64,000 nucleotides of DNA, taken from positions 242,095 to 306,094 of the forward strand of contig NZ_KQ947990.1 in the NCBI RefSeq assembly GCF_001513975.1, given 5' to 3'. The notes beneath the pieces were generated by a model. That model did not search any database. It was not told the DNA's origin and worked only from the letters and a program-made list of their open reading frames with translations. The position numbers were made by a program, and so were the translations under genes. The stretch is from Streptomyces curacoi. Lineage in GTDB: Bacteria > Actinomycetota > Actinomycetes > Streptomycetales > Streptomycetaceae. Shown one piece after another: positions 1 to 7,824 of this stretch (position 1 is its first letter; every line of letters starts with the position of its first letter).

Positions 1-206
1 GCGAGACCGCCGGCGCGGTAGACGAGGTCCTGGGCGGCGAGGGAGGAGTGCCCGGCGCCGAAGGCGAAGAGCCGGCCGCCGGTGGCGACGGTGTCCGCGA
101 GCAGGGTGCCGGCTGCCTCGATGTTCTCGGCCTCCTCGGCACGGACCCGCTGGAGCAGGCCGATCGCGGCGTCGAAGAACTGGTCGGCCGGCTTGCTGTC
201 GCTCAT
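1..206 (-). CDS. SIS-domain sugar isomerase-like protein (3' end cut off by window)
   Basis: Only the first 68 or so codons are present; the gene continues beyond the left edge. The ATG at 206 follows a GGAGGG ribosome site on the minus strand. The visible protein begins MSDSKPADQFFDAAIGL and reaches FAFGAGHSSLAAQDL, which looks like the first strand and phosphosugar-binding loop of a SIS (sugar isomerase) domain. SIS proteins bind phosphosugars in the cytoplasm as isomerases or sensors; the substrate cannot be told from this fragment. It is divergent from dmdR1, and from memory this pairing is the same in S. coelicolor. The family call is fairly safe, the exact function is not. Confidence 0.8.
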   Translation of the reverse strand, partial: MSDSKPADQFFDAAIGLLQRVRAEEAENIEAAGTLLADTVATGGRLFAFGAGHSSLAAQDLVYRAGGL

Positions 207-512
207 GCGGGGCCCTCCGGGGATGGGTGGGGGGTGCGTGTGTGGAGGTCTGTTGCGGATCACCGTGCGGTCTGGACCACTGCGGTGTCAATACGACGTG
301 CCAGGGGCCGCCGGTGGGGGCGCGCGTAGCGCCTGCGGCTTGCTGTGGGTCAAGGCCGCGCCGGGGGGGTGCGGCCCTGGAACCCGCTGGTTTCCACAGC
401 GCGGCACGGTTGTCTGTGGTATCCGGCAGAATTGAGTGCAGGGCCAGCGCACGCGCCGTGGAGCTGTCTCGCTTCCGGCTGAGCTAATCGCAGAGCTAAT
501 CGAGGGGCACGT
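207..512. other. divergent intergenic region, SIS gene / dmdR1
   Basis: About 300 bases between divergent starts. It must hold promoters for both genes. I see a TTGTCT hexamer near 409-414 that could serve dmdR1. No sequence resembling the 19-bp Streptomyces iron box was found, and no convincing small gene. Confidence 0.5.
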
Positions 513-1205
513 ATGTCCGGACTGATCGACACCACGGAGATGTATCTCCGCACCATCCTCGAGCTTGAGGAGGAAGGTGTGGTCCCCATGCGCGCCCGGA
601 TCGCCGAGCGGCTGGACCAGAGCGGGCCGACCGTCAGTCAGACGGTGGCGCGGATGGAGCGTGACGGACTGGTGTCCGTGGCGAGTGACCGGCATCTGGA
701 GCTCACGGACGAGGGGCGCCGCCTGGCCACCCGTGTCATGCGCAAGCATCGGCTGGCCGAGTGCCTGCTCGTCGATGTGATCGGGCTGGAGTGGGAGCAG
801 GTGCACGCCGAGGCGTGCCGCTGGGAGCACGTGATGAGCGAGGCCGTGGAGCGGCGCGTGCTGGAGCTGCTGCGGCATCCCACCGAGTCGCCGTACGGCA
901 ACCCCATCCCGGGCCTGGAGGAGCTCGGCGAGAAGGACGGTGCCGACCCCTTCCTCGACGAGGGCATGGTCTCGCTGGCCGACCTCGACCCGGGTGTCGA
1001 GGGCAAGACGGTCGTCGTGCGCCGGATCGGCGAGCCGATCCAGACCGACGCGCAGCTGATGTACACGCTGCGCCGGGCCGGCGTGCAGCCCGGCTCGGTG
1101 GTGAGCGTGACCGAGTCGGCGGGCGGCGTGCTGGTGGGCAGCGGCGGCGAGGCGGCCGAGCTGGAGGCGGATGTCGCCTCCCATGTGTTCGTCGCCAAGC
1201 GCTGA
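513..1205 (+). CDS. dmdR1: iron-dependent repressor, DtxR/DmdR family
   Basis: A 230-residue DtxR-type regulator. With ferrous iron bound, such proteins repress siderophore and iron-uptake genes. The N-terminal winged helix spans about residues 1-65 (the run TVSQTVARMERDGLVSV holds the recognition helix). The dimerisation/metal domain spans about 70-140 and includes MRKHRLAECLL, the CRWEHVMSEAVE segment with metal-binding Cys, Glu and His, and the following HPTESPYGNPIPG loop. An SH3-like C-terminal domain covers about 155-230. Length and order fit DmdR1 of S. coelicolor (SCO4394), whose upstream neighbour is also a SIS protein. The ATG at 513 is preceded by GAGGGGC. An antiparallel open frame inside this gene is listed separately. 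Confidence 0.93.
   Translation: MSGLIDTTEMYLRTILELEEEGVVPMRARIAERLDQSGPTVSQTVARMERDGLVSVASDRHLELTDEGRRLATRVMRKHRLAECLLVDVIGLEWEQVHAEACRWEHVMSEAVERRVLELLRHPTESPYGNPIPGLEELGEKDGADPFLDEGMVSLADLDPGVEGKTVVVRRIGEPIQTDAQLMYTLRRAGVQPGSVVSVTESAGGVLVGSGGEAAELEADVASHVFVAKR
638..1198 (-). CDS. possible antiparallel 'adm'-type ORF overlapping dmdR1
   Basis: A 186-codon open frame lies antisense inside dmdR1 and starts MATNTWEATSASSSAASPP. In S. coelicolor a gene called adm has been described that overlaps dmdR1 in the opposite direction and affects siderophore and antibiotic production, so this frame deserves listing. The composition is the Ser/Arg/Thr-rich type expected of a shadow in GC-rich DNA, there is no recognisable domain, and I cannot confirm that it corresponds to the published Adm. 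A longer antisense frame (288..1571) also crosses the locus. Confidence 0.25.
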   Translation of the reverse strand: MATNTWEATSASSSAASPPLPTSTPPADSVTLTTEPGCTPARRSVYISCASVWIGSPIRRTTTVLPSTPGSRSASETMPSSRKGSAPSFSPSSSRPGMGLPYGDSVGCRSSSSTRRSTASLITCSQRHASACTCSHSSPITSTSRHSASRCLRMTRVARRRPSSVSSRCRSLATDTSPSRSIRATV

Positions 1206-1276
1206 GCCGGCGGGCTCTGGTCGTCCCGGGGTCCTGTCTGGGTAACTCCCGGTGCGGGGACGGGGGTTGGGCGATT

Positions 1277-1290
1277 TCTCCAATTGGAGA
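1277..1290. promoter_or_regulatory. 14-bp perfect palindrome
   Basis: TCTCCAATTGGAGA is perfectly self-complementary. It is AT-rich at its centre inside very GC-rich DNA, which looks like a dimer-protein operator. It lies 72 bases after dmdR1 and about 590 before the next gene. It does not match the iron box. The binding protein is unknown. Confidence 0.4.
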
Positions 1291-1429
1291 TCCAGTACGC
1301 CGAATCGCAGCGCTCCGCCGGTTCGCGTGCGAGGCTGTCGCCTGAGGCATCTGAGGGCTCTTGGCCGTGATCGACAGCGACGCATCCGGCCGGGGAGGGG
1401 GCGGGAGGATGTGCCGTGGTTGTGGAGAG

Positions 1430-1457
1430 GGCCCCGGCGCCGTATGGCGCCGGGGCC
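1430..1457. terminator. hairpin terminator downstream of dmdR1
   Basis: Perfect 12-bp stem GGCCCCGGCGCC / GGCGCCGGGGCC with a GTAT loop. It is followed by a pyrimidine-rich stretch but no U run, typical for Streptomyces. It lies 225 bases after the dmdR1 stop. Confidence 0.75.
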
Positions 1458-1875
1458 TGTCCTCCCCTGTGCTGACCCGGAGCCCCGAGCTCTCAGGGTC
1501 ATTCCCCTCGGACCGTTTTCCCCGAGCGGTCCGCCTCCCGGTGAAGGTCTCCCCTCGGCGGTGGCGATCAATCCTTGCGCGGGGTCACTCGAATGAGGGG
1601 TGTTGGCCGCGGAGACGGCATTTTCGAATGAGAGTTCGATAGTCTGGCCTGTGACAGGTCGTGCGGAACGTGCGCTTCAGGGATGTGCGCATAAGATCAC
1701 GTCGGACACACAGGACATGCACATCGCGTGCGAGGCGGCGACGACGCGTGCGGCGCGGGTACCCGTGCGAGCGACGGCGGATACGGCAGGCACAGCAGGC
1801 ACGGCAAGCAGGACGCGGTTCACCGGGACCGGTCGGCTCGAGCGGTCCGAGCGGAGCTAGGGGGGTGCCAGGGCA

Positions 1876-2760
1876 ATGGCGCGGCGCATCGACGTGACCG
1901 GGACGGGCGGCGTACGTCTCGCGGCCTGGGAGTTCGGCGACCCTCCCAAGACCGACCACGCCAGGGAACACGACCGTATGCCCGGTGTCCTGTTACTGCA
2001 CGGCCTGATGGGCCGCGCCTCGCACTGGGCCTCCACCGCGCGCTGGCTCTCCGGGCGGCACCGCGCAGTCGCGCTGGACCAGCGCGGCCACGGCCGCAGC
2101 GACAAGCCCGCGCAGGCCGCCGCCTTCACGCGCGAGGCGTACGTCGAGGACGCCGAGGCCGCTCTCGAACAGCTGGGCCTCGCCCCGGCCGTCCTCATCG
2201 GCCACGCCATGGGCGCGCTGACCGCCTGGCAGCTTGCCGCCAAGCGGCCCGACCTGGTGCGTGGCCTCGTCATCTGCGACATGCGGGCGTCCGCGCTCGG
2301 CGCGGCCTCGCAGCGGGAGTGGGAGGACTGGTTCAAGTCCTGGCCCGTTCCCTTCGCCACCCTGGCCGACGTGCGCAAGTGGTTCGGTGAGGACGACCCG
2401 TGGGTCGAGCGGTCGAATCCCGCCCGGGGGGAGTTCTACGCCGAGGTGATGCACGAGCGCGAGGACGGCTGGCGGCCGGTCTTCGAGCCGGACCAGATGC
2501 TCCGCTCCCGTGAGACATGGGTGTACGACGCGCACTGGGAGGAGCTGACGCAGGTCCAGTGCCCCGCATTGGTCGTGCGCGGGCTCGACGGGGAGCTGGG
2601 GCGGGCCGAGGCGCAGGAGATGGTGCGCGTGCTGCCCCGGGGCGAGTACGCGGAGGTGGCCGACGCCGGGCACCTGGTGCACTACGACCAGCCGGAGGGG
2701 TGGCGGGCGGCCATCGAGCCCTTCCTGGACGCGGTGATGGCGGAGGAGGGGCGCCTGTGA
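1876..2760 (+). CDS. alpha/beta-hydrolase-fold protein lacking the nucleophile serine
   Basis: A 294-residue single-domain alpha/beta hydrolase. The fold is clear: oxyanion strand LLLHGLMG (about residues 39-46), LDQRGHGRSDKP (about 70-81), the nucleophile elbow LIGHAMGALTAWQLA (about 111-125), a late acidic residue in VVRGLDGELG, and the histidine in DAGHLVHYDQP. The elbow reads G-H-A-M-G where the family has G-x-S-x-G, so the catalytic serine is alanine while the Asp and His candidates remain. It may bind without hydrolysing or use other chemistry. Codon 40 is TTA (1993-1995), so translation should depend on the bldA leucyl-tRNA. The start follows AGGGGGGTGCCAGGGCA. The substrate is unknown. 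Confidence 0.88.
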   Translation: MARRIDVTGTGGVRLAAWEFGDPPKTDHAREHDRMPGVLLLHGLMGRASHWASTARWLSGRHRAVALDQRGHGRSDKPAQAAAFTREAYVEDAEAALEQLGLAPAVLIGHAMGALTAWQLAAKRPDLVRGLVICDMRASALGAASQREWEDWFKSWPVPFATLADVRKWFGEDDPWVERSNPARGEFYAEVMHEREDGWRPVFEPDQMLRSRETWVYDAHWEELTQVQCPALVVRGLDGELGRAEAQEMVRVLPRGEYAEVADAGHLVHYDQPEGWRAAIEPFLDAVMAEEGRL

Positions 2761-2766
2761 CCGCGG

Positions 2767-2782
2767 GGGCGGTGTGCCGCCC
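2767..2782. terminator. short hairpin between convergent genes
   Basis: GGGCGG / CCGCCC stem of 6 bp with a TGTG loop, placed exactly between the convergent hydrolase and ABC permease genes. Probably a bidirectional terminator. Confidence 0.45.
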
Positions 2783-2800
2783 TGGGCCCGACAGGTCCCG

Positions 2801-4393
2801 TCAGCCCTTGCTCACCGCCGTCAGGATCTCCGGCAGCCGTCCCGCCGTCCGCGGGGCGGCCAGCCGAAGGCCCAGCAGGGTGAGCACCGCCCCGTAGGCT
2901 GCTCCCACCGGCAGCAGCAGCCACGTCCATGTGCCCCCGCCCTCGGCCACGTTCAGCCAGATCGTCACCGCGATGACAGGGGCGCACAGCAGGGCCGCCG
3001 CGATCATGCCGCCGAAGATCGAGATCCAGGCGAGGCCCGCCTGACCGGGAGCGACGTTCTTGTAGCCCTCCTGCGGGATGGAGTACGGGAAGCGGGCCGA
3101 CGTCCACGCGCCGGTCGCCAGCATCGCGCCGAGCAGGGCGAAGGACAGGCCCAGCGCCTCGGGGAGCCTGGGCCAGTCGCCGAGAAGGGCTGTCGTCAGG
3201 ACGGTGACGAGGGTGGCGTACGGCAGGGTGATCAGCAGCAGTGCCAGTGCCCGGCCGCGCAGCTCGACGTAGGCGTCGCGGGGGGACGAGATCGTCATCG
3301 CGACCATGCAGAACGCGGACGTGTCCTGCCCGAACTGGTTGTACATCTGGATGCCGAGCATCCCGGCGGCGAAGCAGGCGAAGTAGATCGAGCCGGTGCC
3401 CTGCATGGCGTTGAACAGGGGCACGAGCAGGCCGATGGCGAGCGAGGTCACCCAGGCCGCCTTGGTCTTCGGGTCGCGCCACACATAGCGCAGGCTGCGC
3501 TCCATGACGGTGCCGGTGCGGCCGGCCGGGAGGAGGCGGGCGAGGCCGGTCGAGGACCGCTCGCGTACGGCGGCCGTGGTGGCCGTCTGGAGCGTGGAGC
3601 CGTCGGGGGAGGTCATCAGCCGGGTCAGATGACGGGACCAGACGGCGATCAGCGCCACCAAGGCGCCCGCGCTCAGGGCCAGTTGCAGGGCCCCGGTCCC
3701 GTACGACCCCTGGCTCACCGACTCCACCGCACCGATCGCCGACGCCGGCGGCACCCAGCGCAGCACATCCGCCGCCGGGTCGAGCCGGTCGAGCCCCGAC
3801 GAACCCAGCTGCTGTGCGCCGAAGTTCACCACCTGCGCCCCGATCGCGATGACCAGCCCGCTCAGCACCGCCAGATCGCGGCCCTTACGGCTGCTCAGCA
3901 GCCGGATGTTGGCGGCGGCGACGGCCCGCGCGAGCGCCACGCACACCAGCAGGGCCAGGACGACGCCGATGACGCCGACGGCGTAGGCCGCCCCGCCTCG
4001 TGCGATCGCGATCACCGAGCCCGTGAACAGGCACAGCGTGAACAGCGGGCCTATCCCCACCAGCGAGGCCGCGAGCAGCGCCCGCACCAGCGGCCGGGGG
4101 CGCAGCGGCAGCATGACGAGCCGGGTCGGGTCGAGGGTCTCGTCCCCGCCGGGGAAGAACAGCGGCATCACGGCCCAGCCGAGCGCGAGCACCGCCACCA
4201 GCAGCACGACCAGGGAGTCGGCGTGCGCGGTGCCGCGCAGCATGATCAGCCCGAGGAGTTGCAGCACGGCGAAGAGGAGGACCACGACGGCCGAGGCGAT
4301 ATAGGCGGCCCGCCGCCCACCGGACTGCCGCAGCCCGTTCCTGAGCAGGGACAGCTTCAGCCGTACGACGATCCCGGTGACGTTGCCGCTCAT
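2801..4393 (-). CDS. ABC exporter, membrane-spanning subunit
   Basis: About 530 residues starting MSGNVTGIVVRLKLSLLRNG. Roughly ten to twelve hydrophobic segments are visible, for example AAYIASAVVVLLFAVLQLL and the last ones near IAVTIWLNV and WTWLLLPVGAAYGAVLTLL. This matches the large permeases paired with stand-alone ABC-2-type ATPases. Its ATG (4391-4393) overlaps the TGA of the ATPase gene by four bases (4390-4393), so the two are translationally coupled. Together they should form an ATP-driven exporter in the cytoplasmic membrane. The cargo is not evident. A reading frame upstream of this ATG continues but belongs to the shadow of the ATPase gene. Confidence 0.85.
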   Translation of the reverse strand: MSGNVTGIVVRLKLSLLRNGLRQSGGRRAAYIASAVVVLLFAVLQLLGLIMLRGTAHADSLVVLLVAVLALGWAVMPLFFPGGDETLDPTRLVMLPLRPRPLVRALLAASLVGIGPLFTLCLFTGSVIAIARGGAAYAVGVIGVVLALLVCVALARAVAAANIRLLSSRKGRDLAVLSGLVIAIGAQVVNFGAQQLGSSGLDRLDPAADVLRWVPPASAIGAVESVSQGSYGTGALQLALSAGALVALIAVWSRHLTRLMTSPDGSTLQTATTAAVRERSSTGLARLLPAGRTGTVMERSLRYVWRDPKTKAAWVTSLAIGLLVPLFNAMQGTGSIYFACFAAGMLGIQMYNQFGQDTSAFCMVAMTISSPRDAYVELRGRALALLLITLPYATLVTVLTTALLGDWPRLPEALGLSFALLGAMLATGAWTSARFPYSIPQEGYKNVAPGQAGLAWISIFGGMIAAALLCAPVIAVTIWLNVAEGGGTWTWLLLPVGAAYGAVLTLLGLRLAAPRTAGRLPEILTAVSKG

Positions 4394-5160
4394 CGCGCCC
4401 CGCCGCCCAGCCAGTCGAGGTCGGACCCGGCATCGCGGCCGTTCGCGCCGACGAGTTCGAGGAACGCCTGCTGCAGCGAGGCCGCCTCCCCGCGCACCTC
4501 GGCCAGGGGCCCGTGGGCGCGGATGCGCCCGGCGGCCATCACAGCGACCCAGTCGCACAGCGACTCGACGAGCTCCATGACATGGGAGGAGAAGACGACG
4601 GTGGCGCCGGAGGCCGTGTAGCGCTCCAGGACGCCCCGGATGGTCTGGGCGGAGACGGGGTCGACGCCCTCGAACGGCTCGTCCAGGAACAGCACTTCGG
4701 GATTGTGCAGGAGTGCCGCCGCGAGCCCGGTCTTCTTGCGCATACCGGTCGAGTAGTCGACGACGAGCTTGTGCTGGGCGCCCGCCAGATCGAGTACGTC
4801 GAGCAGCTGGGTGGCCCGCTTGTCGACCTCGGCGCCGGGAAGCCCGCGCAACCGCCCCGAGTACGCGAGCAGTTCCCGCCCCGACAGCCGCTCGAAGAGC
4901 CGGAGCCCTTCGGGCAGCACTCCGATCCGCGCCTTCACCTCGACGGGGTCCCGCCACACGTCCCGCCCGACGACCTCGACGGACCCCTGATCGGGCCGCA
5001 GCAGCCCGGTCACCATGGACAGGGTCGTGGTCTTCCCCGCCCCGTTGGGCCCGACGAGCCCGATGAACTTCCCGGCAGGCAACTCCAGATCAATCCCGGC
5101 AACGGCGACTTGCTGCCCGAACCGCTTCCAGAGCCCACGCACACTAACGGCCGACGTCAT
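4390..5160 (-). CDS. ABC transporter ATP-binding subunit
   Basis: A 256-residue ATPase with Walker A GPNGAGKTTTLSMV (about residues 35-48), signature YSTGMRKKTGLAAALL, Walker B VLFLDEPFEGVDP and the switch histidine in VVFSSHVMEL. The signature reads STGMRKK rather than LSGGQ, as in several drug or antibiotic exporter ATPases. I chose the ATG at 5160 (MTSAVSVRGLW); a TTG nine bases upstream is in frame but sits too close to the AAGG motif. It is first in a two-gene operon with the permease. A dispersed intergenic repeat begins directly upstream (5171). Confidence 0.92.
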   Translation of the reverse strand: MTSAVSVRGLWKRFGQQVAVAGIDLELPAGKFIGLVGPNGAGKTTTLSMVTGLLRPDQGSVEVVGRDVWRDPVEVKARIGVLPEGLRLFERLSGRELLAYSGRLRGLPGAEVDKRATQLLDVLDLAGAQHKLVVDYSTGMRKKTGLAAALLHNPEVLFLDEPFEGVDPVSAQTIRGVLERYTASGATVVFSSHVMELVESLCDWVAVMAAGRIRAHGPLAEVRGEAASLQQAFLELVGANGRDAGSDLDWLGGGAR

Positions 5161-5170
5161 GGACGCCAAC

Positions 5171-5220
5171 CTTAAGGGGCGCGGGGAACTGCGCGACCAG
5201 CCACGAACAACCCGCAGTCG
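5171..5220. repeat. dispersed Streptomyces intergenic repeat, short form
   Basis: AGGGGCGCGGGGAACTGCGC followed by GACCAGCCACGA and CCCGCAGTCG. The same blocks recur at 12600-12752 (inverted), and related long forms occur at 23201-23270 and 53669-53740. All are intergenic. I know this family from other Streptomyces genomes as a common intergenic repeat; its function is not established. Confidence 0.75.
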
Positions 5221-5256
5221 CCGTCGATCAGCAACGGGGCAGGTGAGAAGGCGCTC

Positions 5257-5934
5257 TCAACGATCCCTACCGCACGCATAGGCAAGCGGCGAGATCAACT
5301 CCTCCGCGTCCGGCAACCACCGATTCGCCGGCGTCGGCCGACAGGCCCACTGCACAGCCCCCCGGGACCCGAACCGCGTGGGCGGCGCAGCCACATACGC
5401 GCCCTCGCCCAGCGTGACGAGATCGAGCGACGCCACCGACCACCCGAGCTTCCGCACCAGCTCCGGCACCTTCACCGAAGCCCCGGGCAGCACGAAGAAG
5501 TGCATCCGCCCGTCCGGCGTCAACGTCACCGGCCCCAGCGTCAACTCCATCCGCTCCATCCGGGCCAGGGCGAGAAACCCGGCGGTCTCCGGGACGGAAA
5601 TCGCATCGAAGGTCCGCCCCGTCGGCAACAGGATCGACGCGTTCGGCTGCTTCTGCCACATCCGCCGCGCGACCGTCGCGCTCCCGGTCGCCTGCGTCGC
5701 CCAGTCGGGGCGTGCGGCGTGCGCGCCCGGCGCGGGGCACGCGGTGTCGCCACAGGAGCAGAGCTGCACCCCGTCGACGGCCTCCAACCAGGTCCCGGGG
5801 AACACGTCCCAGTGGCGCTCCTCGGCGTAGCGAACGGCGGTCTCCAGCAGCGTTTCCCCGCGCTGCTTCGGAATCTGTGCGGCTTCGGTGGCCGGGATCG
5901 TCTCTTTCACGCTGAACACAACTCCCGCACCCAC
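5257..5934 (-). CDS. bifunctional DNA primase/polymerase-like (Prim-Pol) domain protein
   Basis: About 225 residues. The order of motifs resembles the small Prim-Pol domain proteins of actinomycetes: RHWDVFPGTWL near residue 40, a Cys/His cluster CSCGDTACPAPGAH (about 58-71), W near 77, then FDAISVPETAGF and later LTPDGRMHFFVLPG. In active members the middle motif carries two aspartates (hDhxD-like); here it is D-A-I-S, so one acidic residue seems to be missing and polymerase activity is doubtful. The start is uncertain: GTG at 5934 is the longest, with in-frame GTGs at 5922 and 5910 also possible. It stands alone, with no phage or plasmid genes nearby. Confidence 0.75.
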   Translation of the reverse strand: MGAGVVFSVKETIPATEAAQIPKQRGETLLETAVRYAEERHWDVFPGTWLEAVDGVQLCSCGDTACPAPGAHAARPDWATQATGSATVARRMWQKQPNASILLPTGRTFDAISVPETAGFLALARMERMELTLGPVTLTPDGRMHFFVLPGASVKVPELVRKLGWSVASLDLVTLGEGAYVAAPPTRFGSRGAVQWACRPTPANRWLPDAEELISPLAYACGRDR

Positions 5935-6237
5935 CTCGGGTTACGGGCGTAGCGCGCGCGGGGGAGGAGCACTGATTCCTCATCTGGGGCGCATGGGTGC
6001 ACGTGTGGGGGCGCGCGGGAGGATCCGTGGGCGGGGCTGGGTAGCCCCCTGTGGGGTCGGCTTCGGCCGTTACCCCGGCAATCCTCGCAAGCCTCGCATT
6101 TTCGCTCTGCCGACGGGGCATTGATCTTCACGGCCGGAACCTTTCGATGCACAGCCAGTGCCCCGAGCCGGATCCGGCGGTGGAAGACACATCAACTCGG
6201 TGCGTGGGCAGGCACCGCAGCCACAGGGGGTACGCCA
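5935..6237. other. intergenic region before the NsdA-like regulator
   Basis: About 300 bases between divergent genes. It should contain promoters for both. No operator, hairpin or small gene was convincing. Confidence 0.4.
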
Positions 6238-7623
6238 ATGGCCGCCAGGCCTCTCGTCGCGCGACAGCCGAACGAACGGCTGCAGGCGCTCATCCAGGAA
6301 GCGGGTTGCTCGAACGCCGGGCTGGCCCGCCGGGTCAACATGTGCGGCGCGGAGCACGGCCTCGATCTGCGCTACGACAAGACGTCCGTGGCCCGTTGGC
6401 TACGCGGACAGCAGCCGCGGGGCCGGGCGCCGGCGATCATCGCGGAGGCGCTCGGCCGCAAGCTGGGCCGTACGGTCACGATCGACGAGATCGGCATGGC
6501 CAACGGCAAGAACCTCGCGTCCGGCGTCGGTCTCCAGTTCTCGCCGACTGTACTGGGGGCCATCGAGCAGGTCTGCGAGCTGTGGCGGAGCGACGTCGGG
6601 CGGCGGGACTTCCTGTCCGGCTCGTCCGTCGCCGCCTCCGCGCTGGTCGAGCCCAGCCGCGACTGGCTGATCTCCTCGCCCGACTCGCAGGTGGCGCGCT
6701 CGGCGGGGCCGCGGGTGGGGCAGTCCGACGTGGCGGCCGTGCGGGCGATGACGCAGGCGCTCGTAGACCTTGATCACCAGTACGGCAGCGGGCATGTGCG
6801 GCCGGTCGTCGTGCACTATCTGAACAGTGTCGTGTCCGGGCTGCTCGCCGGGTCGTACCGGGAGGCGATCGGGCGCGAACTGTTCGCCACCGTCGCCCGG
6901 TTGACCGAGCTCGCCGGGTACATGGCCGTCGACACCGGGCAGCCGGGGCTCGCCCAGCGGTACTACATCCAGGCGCTGCGGCTGGCGCAGGCGGCCGGGG
7001 ACCGGGGGTACGGCGGGTATGTGCTGGCCGCCTCCATGAGTCATCTCGCCGCGCAGCTCGGGAACCCGCGGGAGATCGCGCAGTTGGCACGGGCGGCGCA
7101 GGAGGGGGCGCGCGGGCGCGTGACCCCGCGCGCGGAGTCGATGTTCTATGCGGCCGAGGCGCGGGGTCATGCGTTGATGGGTGACGCGCGCGCCGCCCAG
7201 GTGGCGTCCGGGCGTGCCGTGACCGCGCTGGAGACGGCGGACGCGGACTCCGGGGACGACCCGGCGTGGATCGCGCACTTCGACGAGGCCTACCTCGCCG
7301 ACGAGTTGGCGCACTGCCACCGCGACCTCGGCCAGGCCGAGGCGGCGGCCCGGCGGGCGGAGGAGTCCCTGGCGGGGCTCCCGGAGACCAAGGCGCGGCG
7401 CCGGGCGATCGGCTATGTGCTGCTCGCCACAGCACAGGTGCAGCAGCGCGAGATCGAACAGGCCTGCCACACCGGGCTGAAGGCCGTGGAACTCCTGGAC
7501 ACCCTCCGCTCCAACCGGGGCGCCGAGTATCTGGAGGACTTCCAGCAGCGGCTGGAGCCGTACCGGGACGAGCCGGTGGTAAGGGAGTTCGGGGCCCGGC
7601 TGGACCTTCAGGCCGCGGCGTGA
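6238..7623 (+). CDS. NsdA-like regulator with N-terminal HTH and TPR-like repeats
   Basis: About 461 residues. The N-terminus (residues about 8-75, QPNERLQALIQEAGCSN to WLRGQQPRG) is a helix-turn-helix-like domain. From about residue 160 onward the protein is all helical with tetratricopeptide-like spacing, e.g. GQPGLAQRYYIQALRLAQ and GDARAAQVASGRAV. This layout is that of the NsdA family, negative regulators of sporulation and antibiotic production in Streptomyces. The ATG at 6238 has a CAGGGGG ribosome site; a longer frame from 6121 has no support. It may sense an effector through the repeats. The paralogue cannot be fixed from sequence alone. Confidence 0.8.
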   Translation: MAARPLVARQPNERLQALIQEAGCSNAGLARRVNMCGAEHGLDLRYDKTSVARWLRGQQPRGRAPAIIAEALGRKLGRTVTIDEIGMANGKNLASGVGLQFSPTVLGAIEQVCELWRSDVGRRDFLSGSSVAASALVEPSRDWLISSPDSQVARSAGPRVGQSDVAAVRAMTQALVDLDHQYGSGHVRPVVVHYLNSVVSGLLAGSYREAIGRELFATVARLTELAGYMAVDTGQPGLAQRYYIQALRLAQAAGDRGYGGYVLAASMSHLAAQLGNPREIAQLARAAQEGARGRVTPRAESMFYAAEARGHALMGDARAAQVASGRAVTALETADADSGDDPAWIAHFDEAYLADELAHCHRDLGQAEAAARRAEESLAGLPETKARRRAIGYVLLATAQVQQREIEQACHTGLKAVELLDTLRSNRGAEYLEDFQQRLEPYRDEPVVREFGARLDLQAAA

Positions 7624-7824
7624 AACCAGGGGGCGCCACGGCGTGAACGGGAGGGAAACCAAGGCCTCGGTGCGGGAAGGAGGGCATATACAGCGGATGG
7701 GGGCGGGTGCTGTTATTGCGGTCACAGGGACGCGGGTCAGGTCCCGAGCTGCGTAGCACCCGGATCGGCGGACCCGGTAGCGTGAGCCGACGATTCCGAA
7801 GGTCCCCCATTCGTAGGAGTCCCG

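Larger units (their letters stand above)
1206..1875. other. 670-bp intergenic region after dmdR1
   Basis: No credible gene. It holds a 14-bp perfect palindrome (1277-1290) and a strong 12-bp hairpin (1430-1457), listed separately. The last 250 bases before 1876 are presumably the promoter region of the alpha/beta hydrolase gene. Several 80-120 codon frames here have shadow composition. Confidence 0.6.

Noticed and set aside
207..512. Iron box in the dmdR1 promoter
   Set aside because: No sequence resembling the published 19-bp inverted repeat was visible.
2789..2806. GAC...GTCAG stretch near the ABC permease stop
   Set aside because: Spacer is seven bases and it is within the permease 3' end; not an operator.
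2774..4621. 615-codon plus-strand frame opposite the ABC exporter genes
   Set aside because: Gln/His/Arg-rich nonsense-type sequence without domains, antisense to clear transporter genes.
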